This document shows positions 42,802-51,475 of a stretch of DNA of 64,000 bases, piece after piece (the stretch's first letter is position 1; every line of letters begins with the position of its first letter). Source of the stretch: Paractinoplanes atraurantiacus (lineage in GTDB: Bacteria > Actinomycetota > Actinomycetes > Mycobacteriales > Micromonosporaceae). The stretch is from positions 1 through 64,000 of the forward strand of contig NZ_OBDY01000038.1 of the NCBI RefSeq assembly GCF_900215205.1. Reading direction: 5' to 3'. The notes beneath the pieces are model-generated. The model ran no database searches, was not told the DNA's origin, and was given only the letters and a program-made list of their open reading frames with translations. The translations under genes and the position numbers were made by a program.

Positions 42802-43290
42802 GTGGCACTGACGTGGGACGAGTCTTATCTGGGCAAGGTACGCGCGAGTGTCGGCGACACCGACACGATCCTGTTCGTGGGCGCGCGCGGCGTGATCATC
42901 GACGATCAGAACAGGCTGCTGCTCATCCAGCGGTCCGACAACCACCGCTGGGCCATTCCGGCCGGCGCGATGGAGCTCGGCGAGAGCATGCAGGAGTGCG
43001 CGATCCGCGAGGTGTGGGAGGAGACCGGCCTGCGGGCGACCTCGCTGACGCCCTTCGCGTTCTACACGGCGTACACGTACACGAACGACTACGGGCACAC
43101 CTACCAGCAGATCCTCATGTCGTTCAAGATCGACACCTGGGAGGGTGAGCTGCTGCGCGAGACCGAGGAGTCGGTCGACGCCGGCTTCTTCGCGCTCGAC
43201 GCGCTGCCCGGGCCCAAGTCCTTCGTGATCGACGAGACCCTGGCCGACCTGGCGTCGTTCCAGGCCACCGGCCGCCTCGTACTGAAATGA
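42802..43290 (+). CDS. Nudix hydrolase
   Basis: 162 aa. The Nudix box is GAMELGESMQECAIREVWEE then TGL, near residues 52-74, matching Gx5Ex7REUxEExGU. The rest (ILFVGARGVIIDDQNRLLLI; HRWAIPAG) fits a Nudix fold that hydrolyses nucleoside diphosphates linked to another group. Substrate unknown. GTG start with TAAAGT 6 nt upstream, so it need not depend on the ku promoter. Confidence 0.9.
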   Translation: MALTWDESYLGKVRASVGDTDTILFVGARGVIIDDQNRLLLIQRSDNHRWAIPAGAMELGESMQECAIREVWEETGLRATSLTPFAFYTAYTYTNDYGHTYQQILMSFKIDTWEGELLRETEESVDAGFFALDALPGPKSFVIDETLADLASFQATGRLVLK

Positions 43291-43327
43291 GTCGCGTCTA
43301 AGCCTTCCGGTCGGGCACGATCCGCAG

Positions 43328-44601
43328 GTGCTCGACCTCACGCCGCTGCGCACGTCCCGCGACTACCGCCTGGTCTTCGCGGGTGGAACCGTCTCCGGTT
43401 TCGGCTCTTTCATCACGTACGTCACCATCCCGTTCCAGGTCGCGCACCTCACGAACGACCCCCTGATGGTCGGCCTGCTGGGCGTGTGCGAGCTGGTCCC
43501 CTGCTGGTCATGGCGTTCGTGGGCGGGGCGCTGGCCGACTATCTGGACCGCCGCCTGCTGGTCCGGGGCGGCGAGTTCGCCCTGGCCGCGCTCACCGCCG
43601 TACTGCTGATCAACGCCCTTTCCTCATCGCCACATCTGTGGCTGCTCTATGTGGTGGCGGCGCTGACGGCCACGGTCGACGGCTTGCAGCGCCCGGCCTT
43701 GGAGGCGATGGTTCCCCGCCTGGTGCGCCCGGAGGAGCTGCCCGCCACCATGGCGCTCCAGTCGCTCGGCATGCAGATCGCCCAACTCGGCGGCCCGGCC
43801 CTGGCCGGCCTCCTGATCGCCACGATAGATCTTGCTTGGGTGTACGCCTTCGACCTGCTCACCTTCGCGGTCTCGCTCACCTGCCTGACGCTGGTGCGGG
43901 CCGTGCCGCCACCACCGGACGCCGACCGCCCGTCCCTGCGGGCGGTGGTCACGGGCCTGCGGTACGCCCGTTCCCGCCCCGAGTTGCTGGGCACCTACCT
44001 GGTCGACATCAACGCCATGTTCTTCGGCATGCCACAGGCCCTCTACCCGTTCCTGGCCACCCAGCTGGGCGGCCCGCGCGTGCTGGGCCTGCTCTACGCG
44101 GCTCCGGCGGTCGGCTCGCTGCTGGCCACGTTGGGCAGCCGCTGGACGGCACGGGTCCACCGCCACGGCCTGATGGTGGTGATAGCCGCCGCCCTGTGGG
44201 GCGTGGGCATCATCGGCGTGGGCCTCTCGAACACCCTCTGGCTCACCTTGTTCTGCCTGGCCTTCGCCGGCGCCGCCGACATGATCTCCGGCATCTTCCG
44301 CGCCATCATCTGGAGCCAGACCATCCCCGACCATTTGCGAGGCCGCCTGGCCGGCATAGAGATGCTGAGCTACACCACGGGCCCGTTGCTGGGCCAGTTG
44401 CGTTCCGGCGCGATGGCCCGAACCCGCCTGGGCGTGACCGGCTCCATCTGGCTGGGCGGCCTCCTGTGCGTGGCCGGAACAGCCGCCTTGGCCGTTGCCC
44501 TGCCCCGCTTCCTCCGCTACGACGGGAAAGACGGCATGGCCCTGAAGAAGGCCGCCGACGAGGCTTGGGCCGCCGCCGCAGCCGCCCGCGCCACCTCCTG
44601 A
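43328..44601 (+). pseudogene. MFS transporter gene interrupted by a frameshift
   Basis: Reading from GTG 43328 gives an MFS N-terminus (LTPLRTSRDYRLVFAGGTVS, PFQVAHLTNDPLMVGLLGVC) up to ELVP, then nonsense. From 43502 another frame continues LLVMAFVGGALADYLDRRL and runs to 44601 with the remaining helices (GLRYARSRPELLGTYLVDIN, AGAADMISGIFRAIIW). One base is missing in the C-run at 43498-43501 (CCCC where CCCCC would restore ELVPLLVMAFVGG). The rest looks intact (about 424 aa when rejoined), so a recent mutation or a sequencing error is likely. It is MFS_3-like. Confidence 0.8.
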
Positions 44602-44769
44602 CGGCGGCCGCGTGGGCCGACGGTCGATTTCCAGCTGACGCAGTTCCCGGCGAAGCGGGCGGAGCCCGCGAGCCCGGGAAGCCACGCAGGACAGCCCGGC
44701 AGCCGGGTGAGGAGGGCGAGTCGCACGGACCCGGCCCTAGCTCCCCGGCCACTCCTCGTGGATTCGTAG

Positions 44770-46029
44770 TTAATGGTCGTTTTTGTCGTCGGCCGAGCCC
44801 GGCAGAGGCTTGACCGCGCCGGCCAGCGTGATCGACACAATGAGTAGGACGGCCACCGCTACCAAGGCGTTCTTCACCGTGACGTGGTCGCCGAGGAAGC
44901 CGATCAAGGGCGGGCCGCCCAGGAACGCGCAGTAACCGATCGAGGCGACCACGCTGACGCGGGCGGCGGCGTGAGCCGGGTCGTCGGCGGCGGCGCTCAT
45001 GCCGACCGGGAAACCGAGGGACGCGCCCAAGCCCCAGAACAGGGCGCCGACGAAGGCGACCGGCGTGTTCGGGCCCAGGATGTAGAGGGCCAGCCCGAGC
45101 AGGGAAATCACGGCTAGGACCCGGACCACCGGCACGCGGCCGTATCGGTCGAGCAGCGGCGGGCCGAACCAGCGGCCGGCGGTCATCGCGGCCAGGAACA
45201 ACGCGAAGGCCAGCGTTCCGACCGCCGCCGAGGCGCCGTGGCTGTCGATCATCGAGACGCTGATCCAGTCGATGCCGGCACCCTCGGTGAAGGCGAACGC
45301 GAGGACGAAGACCCCGACCAGGATCGTCCGGGGCTCACGCCAGGTAGCCAGGGCGCGAGAGAGACGACTCTCCGTGGTGACAGTGACCGGCGCCGTCGAT
45401 CCCACCATCGTCGGGTCGGAGGGAGTGACGGCCGGCGCCGGGCCGTCGTCGTCGGGGCCGAAGGCGCGGACCGACAGGACGACGACCACCGCGATGACGA
45501 TCGCCGTGACCGCCAGATGCAGGGTGACCGAAATGTCCAGGGCGACGGCGGCCACACCGACCAGCGCGCCCGCCACCGTGCCGACGCTGAAGCCGGCGTG
45601 GAAGCGCGGCATGATCGCCTTGCCGAGGCGGCGTTCGACGATCGCGCCCTGCACGTTCATGCCCACGTCCCAGGCGCCGTTCGCGAAGCCGAAGACGAAC
45701 AGCGAGGCGACCACCGCCCACACGCCGTGCAGATAGCCGAAGGAGACGCCGAACATCGCGACGCCGAGCACCGCACCCATCGCGCCGACCGTACGCCGGG
45801 AGCCGAAGTGCGACACGATCTGGCCCGCGAGCAGCAGCGACACGATCGAGCCGGCGGCCAGCGCGAGCAGTACGAGGCCCAGGCGGGACGGGCTGAGGCC
45901 CAGCTCGTCGCGGACCTGCGGGATCCGGGAGGCCCAGCTCGCGGCGGCCACGCCGGCGAAGATGAAGGCCAGGTAGACGGCGCGGGTCGCCGCCCGTACC
46001 TCCGTGGTGGCCGGCGTGGTGGTGGTCAT
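44770..46029 (-). CDS. MFS transporter (YbjJ/FucP-like)
   Basis: 419 aa, about 12 helices (YLAFIFAGVAAASWASRIPQ, GFANGAWDVGMNVQGAIVE, MPRFHAGFSVGTVAGALVG, LGASLGFPVGMSAAADDP). Resembles the MFS subgroup around E. coli YbjJ. Substrate unknown. The ATG overlaps the TetR stop (ATGA), and TetR overlaps an acetyltransferase gene, making a three-gene operon. Confidence 0.87.
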   Translation of the reverse strand: MTTTTPATTEVRAATRAVYLAFIFAGVAAASWASRIPQVRDELGLSPSRLGLVLLALAAGSIVSLLLAGQIVSHFGSRRTVGAMGAVLGVAMFGVSFGYLHGVWAVVASLFVFGFANGAWDVGMNVQGAIVERRLGKAIMPRFHAGFSVGTVAGALVGVAAVALDISVTLHLAVTAIVIAVVVVLSVRAFGPDDDGPAPAVTPSDPTMVGSTAPVTVTTESRLSRALATWREPRTILVGVFVLAFAFTEGAGIDWISVSMIDSHGASAAVGTLAFALFLAAMTAGRWFGPPLLDRYGRVPVVRVLAVISLLGLALYILGPNTPVAFVGALFWGLGASLGFPVGMSAAADDPAHAAARVSVVASIGYCAFLGGPPLIGFLGDHVTVKNALVAVAVLLIVSITLAGAVKPLPGSADDKNDH

Positions 46030-46595
46030 TCAGCGACTCCGAGGAACCGGCGGACGATCGCGCGGGTCTCCGCCCGGTCGAAGGGTGCGGTGGACAGCGT
46101 GCGGTGCATGACGAGGCCCTCGATGAGCGCGTCGACACCGCGGGCCGTCACCGGGTCGATGAAACGCTCGAGCACGGCCCGTGACCGGCGCATCCACGAC
46201 TCGGTCACGCTGCGCAGCGCCGGATCGCGCAGCGCGGCCAGATAGAGCTCGTACGAGACCACCCAGTCCCGCTCCGTGCCGCCGGCGTCGCCGTTGATCA
46301 GGTCGGCCACCGCGTCGGCGAAGCCCTCCAGGTCGCGCACGCCGGCGAAATGCGCCTCGTAGCGCGGCGACATCTGGTCGGACAGCCGGCGGAAGGCCTG
46401 CGCGAGCAGGTCGTCGATGCTGTCGAAGTGATAGGTGATCGAGCCCAGCGGCACGTCGGCGGCGGCCGCGATGCGGCGGCTGGTGGTGCCGGCGACGCCG
46501 TGGTCGGCCACCACCTCGAGCGTCGCGTCGATGATCCGGCTCTTGCGCTCGGGGTCGTAGCGGCGCGGCGAGCGCGCCGCGGGCACCGTGGTCAC
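46026..46595 (-). CDS. TetR family regulator (tetracycline/SCO-type)
   Basis: 189 aa. Helix-turn-helix at ~17-60 (SRIIDATLEVVADHGVAGTT, SRRIAAAADVPLGSITYHF); the C-terminal domain reads VSYELYLAALRDPALRSVTE, then EGLVMHRTLSTAPFDR. GTG start 46595 preceded by GGAGGTGGAG and overlapping the acetyltransferase stop (GTGA). It likely represses its own operon via the palindrome at 47155-47166. Ligand unknown. Confidence 0.9.
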   Translation of the reverse strand: MTTVPAARSPRRYDPERKSRIIDATLEVVADHGVAGTTSRRIAAAADVPLGSITYHFDSIDDLLAQAFRRLSDQMSPRYEAHFAGVRDLEGFADAVADLINGDAGGTERDWVVSYELYLAALRDPALRSVTESWMRRSRAVLERFIDPVTARGVDALIEGLVMHRTLSTAPFDRAETRAIVRRFLGVAE

Positions 46596-47152
46596 GGCTC
46601 CACCTCCCGGATGACGCGGGCCGGGTTGCCCACGGCGACCACGTTCGGTGGCAGGTCCTTGGTGACGATCGCTCCCGAGCCGACCACGGTGTTCTCGCCG
46701 ATGGTGACGCCGGGCAGGACGATCACGCCGCCGCCGAGCCAGACGTTGTCGCCGATCACGATCGGTGTGGCCGCCTCCCACTTGTCGCGTCGCGGCCCGG
46801 CCGCGACGGGATGCCAGGCGGTCAGGAGCTGGACGTTCGGCCCCATCTGCACGTCGTCGCCGATCGTGATCGGGGCGACGTCGAGGCAGATCAGCCCGAA
46901 GTTGGCGAACGTGCGGGCCCCGACGAAGGTCTGGTAGCCGTAGTCGCAGCGGAACGGCGGGCGGATCTCGCTGTCCTCGCCGAACGATCCGAGCAGCTCG
47001 GTGAGCAGCTCACGGCGCAGCTCGCCGTCGGCCGGGTCGGCCTGGTTGAGGCGGTGGGTGAGGGAGGCCGCGCGGAGCATCTCGCGGGCCAGGTCGGGAT
47101 CGTCGGCCTGGTAGAGCTCGCCGGCGAGCATCCGGTCGCGCATGGAAGCCAT
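46592..47152 (-). CDS. Sugar O-acetyltransferase (maltose acetyltransferase family)
   Basis: 186 aa left-handed beta-helix acetyltransferase. The Mac domain (MRDRMLAGELYQADDPDLAR) and hexapeptide coils (YGYQTFVGARTFANFGLICL; ITIGDDVQMGPNVQLLTAWH; VWLGGGVIVLPGVTIGENTV) are clear; the catalytic His is in TAWHPVAAG. Transfers acetyl from acetyl-CoA to sugars. Start ATG 47152; TACGAT lies 7 nt upstream (leaderless). First gene of an operon with TetR and an MFS exporter, suggesting acetylation and export of a sugar-like compound. Confidence 0.9.
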   Translation of the reverse strand: MASMRDRMLAGELYQADDPDLAREMLRAASLTHRLNQADPADGELRRELLTELLGSFGEDSEIRPPFRCDYGYQTFVGARTFANFGLICLDVAPITIGDDVQMGPNVQLLTAWHPVAAGPRRDKWEAATPIVIGDNVWLGGGVIVLPGVTIGENTVVGSGAIVTKDLPPNVVAVGNPARVIREVEP

Positions 47153-47154
47153 GC

Positions 47155-47166
47155 GTACGATCGTAC
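47155..47166. promoter_or_regulatory. 12-bp palindrome in divergent promoter
   Basis: GTACGATCGTAC is a perfect palindrome that contains the -10 (TACGAT, - strand) of the acetyltransferase operon. On the + strand TAGAAT lies 6 nt before the GTG of the flavoprotein gene. It is a candidate operator for the TetR encoded in the operon. Confidence 0.62.
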
Positions 47167-47191
47167 ATAGAACCCTGGATAGAATGCGGCC

Positions 47192-48319
47192 GTGATCGCG
47201 AAGCCGGCTTGGGATGTCGTGGTGGTCGGCGGCGGCCCGGCCGGTTTGTCGGCGGCGCACGCGGCCGCGACGGCCGGCGCGCGCACGATCGTGCTGGAGC
47301 GAGCCGAGCACCCCCGGTACAAGACCTGCGGCGGCGGCCTCCTCGGCAGCTCACTCGCCCTCGCGGCCCCGCTCGTCGACGTGCCGGGCCGGGACAGCAT
47401 CGAGTCGATCACCTTCACCCGGGACGGCCGGCGTTCCTTCACCCGGCACGCGAGCGGCCGGCCGCTGCTCACCATGGTCCGCCGCGACGAATTCGACCTG
47501 GCCTGGTCCAAGGCGGCCGCCGCGGCGGGCGCGACCGTGCGGCAGAACAGCCAGGTCCGCGCGATCGACCAGGACGGCGACGCGGCCACCGTCACGCTGG
47601 CCGGCGGCGAGCAGGTCACCGGCCGGGTGGTGATCGGCGCCGACGGCTCGGCCGGCATCACCTCCCGCTACGTCGGCATCACCCTCGACCAGCAGGATCT
47701 CGGCCTCGAGGTGGAGCTCGCGGCGACCGAGGACGACCGGCGGCGGTGGCGTGGCCGGGTGCTTCTCGACTGGGGGCCGTTCCCCGGCTCCTACGGCTGG
47801 GTCTTCCCGAAGGACGACGAGCTCACGGTCGGCGTGATCATGGCGAAGGGCAACGGCACCGAGACCAAGCGCTACCTGGGCACCTTCGTCCAGCGGCTGG
47901 GCCTGAGCAGCCGCGAGGTCGTTCGCGACTCGGGCCACCTCACCCGCTGCCGCAAGCCCGACTCCCCGCTGCGCCGCGGCCGGGTCATGGTCGCCGGCGA
48001 CGCGGCCGGCCTGCTGGAGCCGTGGACCCGCGAGGGCATCAGCTACGCGCTGCGCTCCGGCGCCTGGGCGGGCGCGGCCGCGGCCGGCGGCGATCTCGGC
48101 GCCTACGAGCGGCGGGTCGCGAGCGAGCTCGAGCCGGAGATGGCCGCGGGCCGACGCCTGCTCGGCGCTTTCTCCCGGCACCCCGCGGTGGCCCACCTGG
48201 CGATGGGCACGCCGCTGGGCTGGCGGGCGTTCGAGACGTTCTGCCGTGGCGATCTCTCGATGGCGCGGGTGCTCGAGCGGCGAGGCGTCCGAGCGATCCT
48301 CAGTCTCTTCCGCTCTTAA
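47192..48319 (+). CDS. Geranylgeranyl-reductase family flavoprotein
   Basis: 375 aa. Rossmann FAD motif DVVVVGGGPAGLSAAHAAAT at residues 8-27, then ERAEHPRYKTCGGGLLGSSL (CGGG is typical), and RGRVMVAGDAAGLLEPWTRE near 270 binding FAD. The family reduces isoprenoid double bonds of geranylgeranyl chains, e.g. in menaquinone or lipids; other substrates are possible. GTG start after TAGAAT by 6 nt. Divergent from the acetyltransferase operon. Confidence 0.85.
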   Translation: MIAKPAWDVVVVGGGPAGLSAAHAAATAGARTIVLERAEHPRYKTCGGGLLGSSLALAAPLVDVPGRDSIESITFTRDGRRSFTRHASGRPLLTMVRRDEFDLAWSKAAAAAGATVRQNSQVRAIDQDGDAATVTLAGGEQVTGRVVIGADGSAGITSRYVGITLDQQDLGLEVELAATEDDRRRWRGRVLLDWGPFPGSYGWVFPKDDELTVGVIMAKGNGTETKRYLGTFVQRLGLSSREVVRDSGHLTRCRKPDSPLRRGRVMVAGDAAGLLEPWTREGISYALRSGAWAGAAAAGGDLGAYERRVASELEPEMAAGRRLLGAFSRHPAVAHLAMGTPLGWRAFETFCRGDLSMARVLERRGVRAILSLFRS

Positions 48320-48846
48320 TCAGAACCGCCGCGCGTGGGCCAGGGCGCCCACAACACCGGCGCGGCGAAGCCACCGCGGCGCGCGTCACGGGCGTCCCGG
48401 CGGGTCAGCGGCCCCTCGCGACGGCCGTTGACGCCGACGCCGATCAGCCTCGTCTCGAACCAGGAGCCACCCACACCGCGGCGCACCCGCTCCCACAGAC
48501 CACCCTCGACCAGGGCGAACGCCTGTTTACGGAGCACGTCGACGAGCTGGGCCGGGTCTTCCGCGCAGACCTCGCACCCACAGGCGGGCAGCGCCTCGGC
48601 CCACCACCGGCCCAGGCGAACGGTGAGGCCCGGAAAATCGGTGAAGGCTATGGCGAGGGGAGCTGCGGCGGGCGTACGCGGCATGAGCCGCTCCATCCGC
48701 ACCAGGGCCTCGGCCGGCCCCAGCTGCTCCTTGGTCTCCCTGCGGTCGACCACATAACGCTGGTCCAGCTCGTCGAGCAGCGCCTCAGCCGCGTCGTGCA
48801 GGACAGCGAAGCGGTTGGCGCCGGTAATGTGCGGGTCGGCCCTCAC
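48316..48846 (-). CDS. Hypothetical protein, DUF6226-like
   Basis: 176 aa, soluble: NRFAVLHDAAEALLDELDQR, YVVDRRETKEQLGPAEALVR, FTDFPGLTVRLGRWWAEALP and CGCEVCAEDP. It resembles the actinobacterial DUF6226 family; function unknown. The CGCEVC segment could bind metal. GTG start with CATACT 6 nt upstream. Its end overlaps the flavoprotein gene by 4 bp in convergent arrangement. Confidence 0.68.
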   Translation of the reverse strand: MRADPHITGANRFAVLHDAAEALLDELDQRYVVDRRETKEQLGPAEALVRMERLMPRTPAAAPLAIAFTDFPGLTVRLGRWWAEALPACGCEVCAEDPAQLVDVLRKQAFALVEGGLWERVRRGVGGSWFETRLIGVGVNGRREGPLTRRDARDARRGGFAAPVLWAPWPTRGGSD

Positions 48847-48903
48847 TCGCGCAGTATGCCGCTCTCGGCCAGCGGCAGACCAGCGGTTCGGCCGGATCCC
48901 GCC

Positions 48904-49104
48904 TCATTCGAAGGAGAACTCGTCCTGCTTGACACCCTCCACGAACGCCCTCCACTCCGAGGGGTCGAAACAGAGGACAGCTCCCCCGGGGTTTTTCGAG
49001 TCGCGGACGAGAATGTTGCCGTCCGCCTGGGCGACTTCGACGCATGTGCCGCCGGAGCATCGTCTCGCGCGGCGCCATCGTAGTTCGTCGGTCCGGTAGT
49101 TCAT
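48904..49104 (-). CDS. DUF397 protein
   Basis: 66 aa DUF397: LRWRRARRCSGGTCVEVAQA, ILVRDSKNPGGAVLCFDPSE, and a C-terminal WRAFVEGVKQDEF. DUF397 proteins are small actinobacterial proteins that accompany XRE/DUF5753 regulators, probably regulated by or binding them. Start ATG 49104 with GGAGGTG upstream. No XRE partner is directly adjacent; the one ~430 bp away serves the second DUF397 gene. Confidence 0.85.
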   Translation of the reverse strand: MNYRTDELRWRRARRCSGGTCVEVAQADGNILVRDSKNPGGAVLCFDPSEWRAFVEGVKQDEFSFE

Positions 49105-49261
49105 TTGCACACCTCCGTGCCGGTTCCCGAAGTCCACGTTAAGGGACCGTTTCGGGGTGCGGCAGGAGTGAATGCCGACGTACGGGGAATTTATGCGCTT
49201 ATATGTGGCTCAGGCCGTTTTACGGTGCACGGTCGAGTCGGCTAGCCGACAGTTCTAAGTA

Positions 49262-49291
49262 CCGCCCTGCGTAAGAGCGTACGCAGGGCGG
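49262..49291 (-). terminator. Hairpin terminator after XRE/DUF397 pair
   Basis: A perfect 12-bp stem (49262-49273 with 49280-49291), 6-nt loop, follows the second DUF397 stop on the - strand by 17 nt, followed by TACTTAG. The spacer 49105-49261 holds the promoter of the first DUF397 gene. Confidence 0.75.
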
Positions 49292-49308
49292 CGGGTGGTG
49301 CAGGCCGA

Positions 49309-49494
49309 TCAGAACGCGAAGTCGCCGGCCTTCACGCCAGCCGCGAACGCGAGCCACTCGTCCTCGGTGAACGAGTGCGGGGGCAGCTGCGGGTTCTTGC
49401 TGTCACGGATCAGGTACTGCCCATCCACCTTGGCAACTTCGACGCAGTTACCCGCAGCGCACCGGCTGCTCCGGCGCCACTCCAACTCGCGCAT
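49309..49494 (-). CDS. DUF397 protein, XRE partner
   Basis: 61 aa DUF397: LEWRRSSRCAAGNCVEVAKV, YLIRDSKNPQLPPHSFTEDE, WLAFAAGVKAGDFAF. Start ATG 49494 with AGGAG 8 nt upstream. TATAAT (49523-49528, - strand) 28 nt before the start may give it its own promoter inside the end of the XRE gene. It follows a DUF5753-type XRE regulator, the standard pairing of actinobacteria, where the small protein is thought to modulate the regulator. Confidence 0.87.
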   Translation of the reverse strand: MRELEWRRSSRCAAGNCVEVAKVDGQYLIRDSKNPQLPPHSFTEDEWLAFAAGVKAGDFAF

Positions 49495-49534
49495 CTCTCT
49501 ACTCCTGTGGTTTTCAAGGAACATTATATAAATT

Positions 49535-50452
49535 TCAACTTTTAACGTCGTGAGGGTTGGCCTCAAGCTCGTCTATACGCTTCTGCACGTAGGCGGTCGT
49601 GTCGCCCTCGTTGTCCGCGGCTTTCCAAAGTTGATCAAAACGCTTGCGGTGCCGCGCGGTGTCGGCACGAGTCTCGACGATCTCGTCGGTCACGCCGTTT
49701 TCGCGGTACATGACCTGATTGTTCTCCCGCGCGCCGCCCACCGTGGCCAATTCGAAACTGCCGTTGTTGGCGATCGCGATCTCCAGGCTGAACGGCAGCA
49801 TGCGCAGCTTGTACAGCCCGCTCTTGGAGAGCTCGATGAGCAGACGGAGCTGCTCGACGAAGGCGGTCCGGCCCCCGAACGACCTCAGCAGCACCGACTG
49901 ATCAAGCAGGACAAGGTATTCCAGCGCGTCGCCGCGGTTGATCAGCGCTTCCCGCCTGTGAGCGCGCGCCTCGACCAGAGCGTCGACTTTGTCCTGAGAG
50001 AAGTCGGCCTCGTCCATCCACGTGCCGGTCAACGCCGTCCCGTACTCGGGGGTCTGCAGCGGACCGGGGATGTAGAAGATGTTGAACGAGCGCAACTGCG
50101 AGGCCTCGGCCTCGTACTCCACGAACTTGCGGAAGCTCTCCGACATCTGGTCGCGGAAGCGACCCTCCTGCCACCACACCGACTCGGGCTTCTGCCTCGT
50201 CCGGGCGATCCGCGCGTCGGCCAGCAGGGAGTTGATCTTAGTTTTGTCGCGGACCCCGAGCAGCCCGAGCAGGCCGCGCAGGTCGTTGATCGAGACGGTG
50301 ACGTCGCCCTTCTCGATGCGGATCACCTTGCTGTTCGACCACTCCATCTCCTCAGCCACCTGCAACTGAGTCAGACCGGCCGCCTCGCGAGCCTCGCGTA
50401 GCGCAACGCGAACGCGCAGGCGTGCAATCGTCGGCGAATCGCCCTCGGCCAT
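49535..50452 (-). CDS. XRE-family regulator with DUF5753 domain
   Basis: 305 aa. N-terminal helix-turn-helix (~12-65: VALREAREAAGLTQLQVAEE, MEWSNSKVIRIEKGDVTVSI) and C-terminal DUF5753 domain (EAEASQLRSFNIFYIPGPLQ, TPEYGTALTG, LLDQSVLLRSFGG, MLPFSLEIAIANNGSFELA). Proteins of this type, with a DUF397 partner downstream, regulate development and antibiotic synthesis in actinobacteria. Start ATG 50452 with AAGGA upstream. Base composition is lower in GC than neighbours. Confidence 0.88.
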   Translation of the reverse strand: MAEGDSPTIARLRVRVALREAREAAGLTQLQVAEEMEWSNSKVIRIEKGDVTVSINDLRGLLGLLGVRDKTKINSLLADARIARTRQKPESVWWQEGRFRDQMSESFRKFVEYEAEASQLRSFNIFYIPGPLQTPEYGTALTGTWMDEADFSQDKVDALVEARAHRREALINRGDALEYLVLLDQSVLLRSFGGRTAFVEQLRLLIELSKSGLYKLRMLPFSLEIAIANNGSFELATVGGARENNQVMYRENGVTDEIVETRADTARHRKRFDQLWKAADNEGDTTAYVQKRIDELEANPHDVKS

Positions 50453-50617
50453 GAGTCCTTCATCGTTGAAGCAGCGGCGTGGATGGGTCGGTGCAGGATG
50501 CTACCTCGCTGATTGCCTACTGGCCATCAGCGAGGCAGCTTATTCTTACGTCCTACCAGAACGACGCGGGCGCCGTGCGGTTTTGATTGAAACGTCCCCG
50601 TCACTCCGCCGGGTTTG

Positions 50618-51073
50618 TCACGCGGCGGCGAACCGAAGATCCCCCGCAGGTGGCCGAGCATCCTCCATTGCTCTTCGCAGAGCACGCTTGACCTGGTTGA
50701 ACTGCCTTTCGTCAGCACACGAGTAGAGGACCACCTCGACACCGCGGTAGCCCGCGTGCAATTCCCACGCGCGGCCACCCTTACGGCGGAACATGGACGG
50801 CAGAGCACAAGCCACGGGAACCGTCACGGCAACCAGGCCGATGGCATACGCGTGCGGTGGCTCGAGCACCGTCCAGCCCGCGCCGATCGCCCCGACCGTC
50901 AGGGCGGCGGCCACAGAGACCCGTACGGGTGACGCCGGCTCGGCTACCGCTCGCAGCTGGCCGACATTGCGGAGATCGCGGACCACGTAGCTCCTGACGG
51001 GCGTGGTCCTCCAGACGAAGTAATCGTCGGTTACCACGGCGTCCGGCCCACGGTAGTAGGTACGTTTGCTCAT
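50618..51073 (-). CDS. DUF6232 membrane protein
   Basis: 151 aa. N-terminal TYYRGPDAVVTDDYFVWRTT and YVVRDLRNVGQLRAV match DUF6232; two hydrophobic helices (~52-90: VAAALTVGAIGAGWTVLEPP; AIGLVAVTVPVACALPSM) follow, then VEVVLYSCADERQFNQVKRA. Function unknown. Start ATG 51073 with GAGAGGAG 9 nt upstream. It lies among accessory-type genes; the 165-bp gap toward the XRE gene shows nothing clear. Confidence 0.78.
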   Translation of the reverse strand: MSKRTYYRGPDAVVTDDYFVWRTTPVRSYVVRDLRNVGQLRAVAEPASPVRVSVAAALTVGAIGAGWTVLEPPHAYAIGLVAVTVPVACALPSMFRRKGGRAWELHAGYRGVEVVLYSCADERQFNQVKRALRRAMEDARPPAGDLRFAAA

Positions 51074-51475
51074 GGCGCACTCCTCTCAACTGCAGCTTGC
51101 GAGGAGAGGAAATTGGGGCCACGATGGCTGAAGCGATAGACAGACCCTCGCGCCGATGATCCTTTCCACGCTGTTGATTGGACGCAGCAAGGCGCAGAGG
51201 CAGGAACGGCACCCGGTTGCCGCCGGGTGCCGTTTGTTGCAACTCCTTCTCTTCCGTCTCCGCCCTTGTTGCTCTACTAGCAGTAGAGCACGCCACACGG
51301 CTGTCCGCTACACATCAATCTGCCATGTTGCAGATTGCGTACAAGCCGACTGCCATGGAGAGGCCCGTCACTCCGGCCGGCCGACAGCGTTTCATTGACG
51401 AACAGGCCGGGTAGGCCACCGAGGGATGCCACTGTCGATCCTGTAAAAGCGCAGGTGGAAGGGCGATGAACCCGC
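51074..51475. other. 402-bp region without a supported gene
   Basis: Contains the DUF6232 ribosome-binding site near its left edge and the hairpin at 51205-51234. A short frame on the + strand at 51326-51414 (MLQIAYKPTAMERPVTPAGR...) has no clear ribosome-binding site; I do not call it. The sequence is less GC-rich than the average of the window. Confidence 0.45.
51205..51234 (+). terminator. Isolated hairpin terminator
   Basis: AACGGCACCCGG (51205-51216) pairs perfectly with 51223-51234, followed by TTTGTTG. It lies in a gene-free spacer with no upstream + strand gene, so it may end an unseen short transcript or one entering on the - strand. Confidence 0.6.

Noticed and set aside
43328..44601. 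Programmed frameshift in the MFS gene
   Set aside because: No slippery heptamer, no stimulatory hairpin seen, and MFS transporters are not known to use one; a mutation or sequencing error is simpler.
49105..49308. Extra small gene between the two DUF397 genes
   Set aside because: Only a terminator hairpin and promoter-like sequence are visible; no frame with a ribosome-binding site.
51178..51414. 78-codon frame in the gap left of the DUF2231 gene
   Set aside because: No ribosome-binding site, no family and contains the hairpin terminator; coding potential is not convincing.
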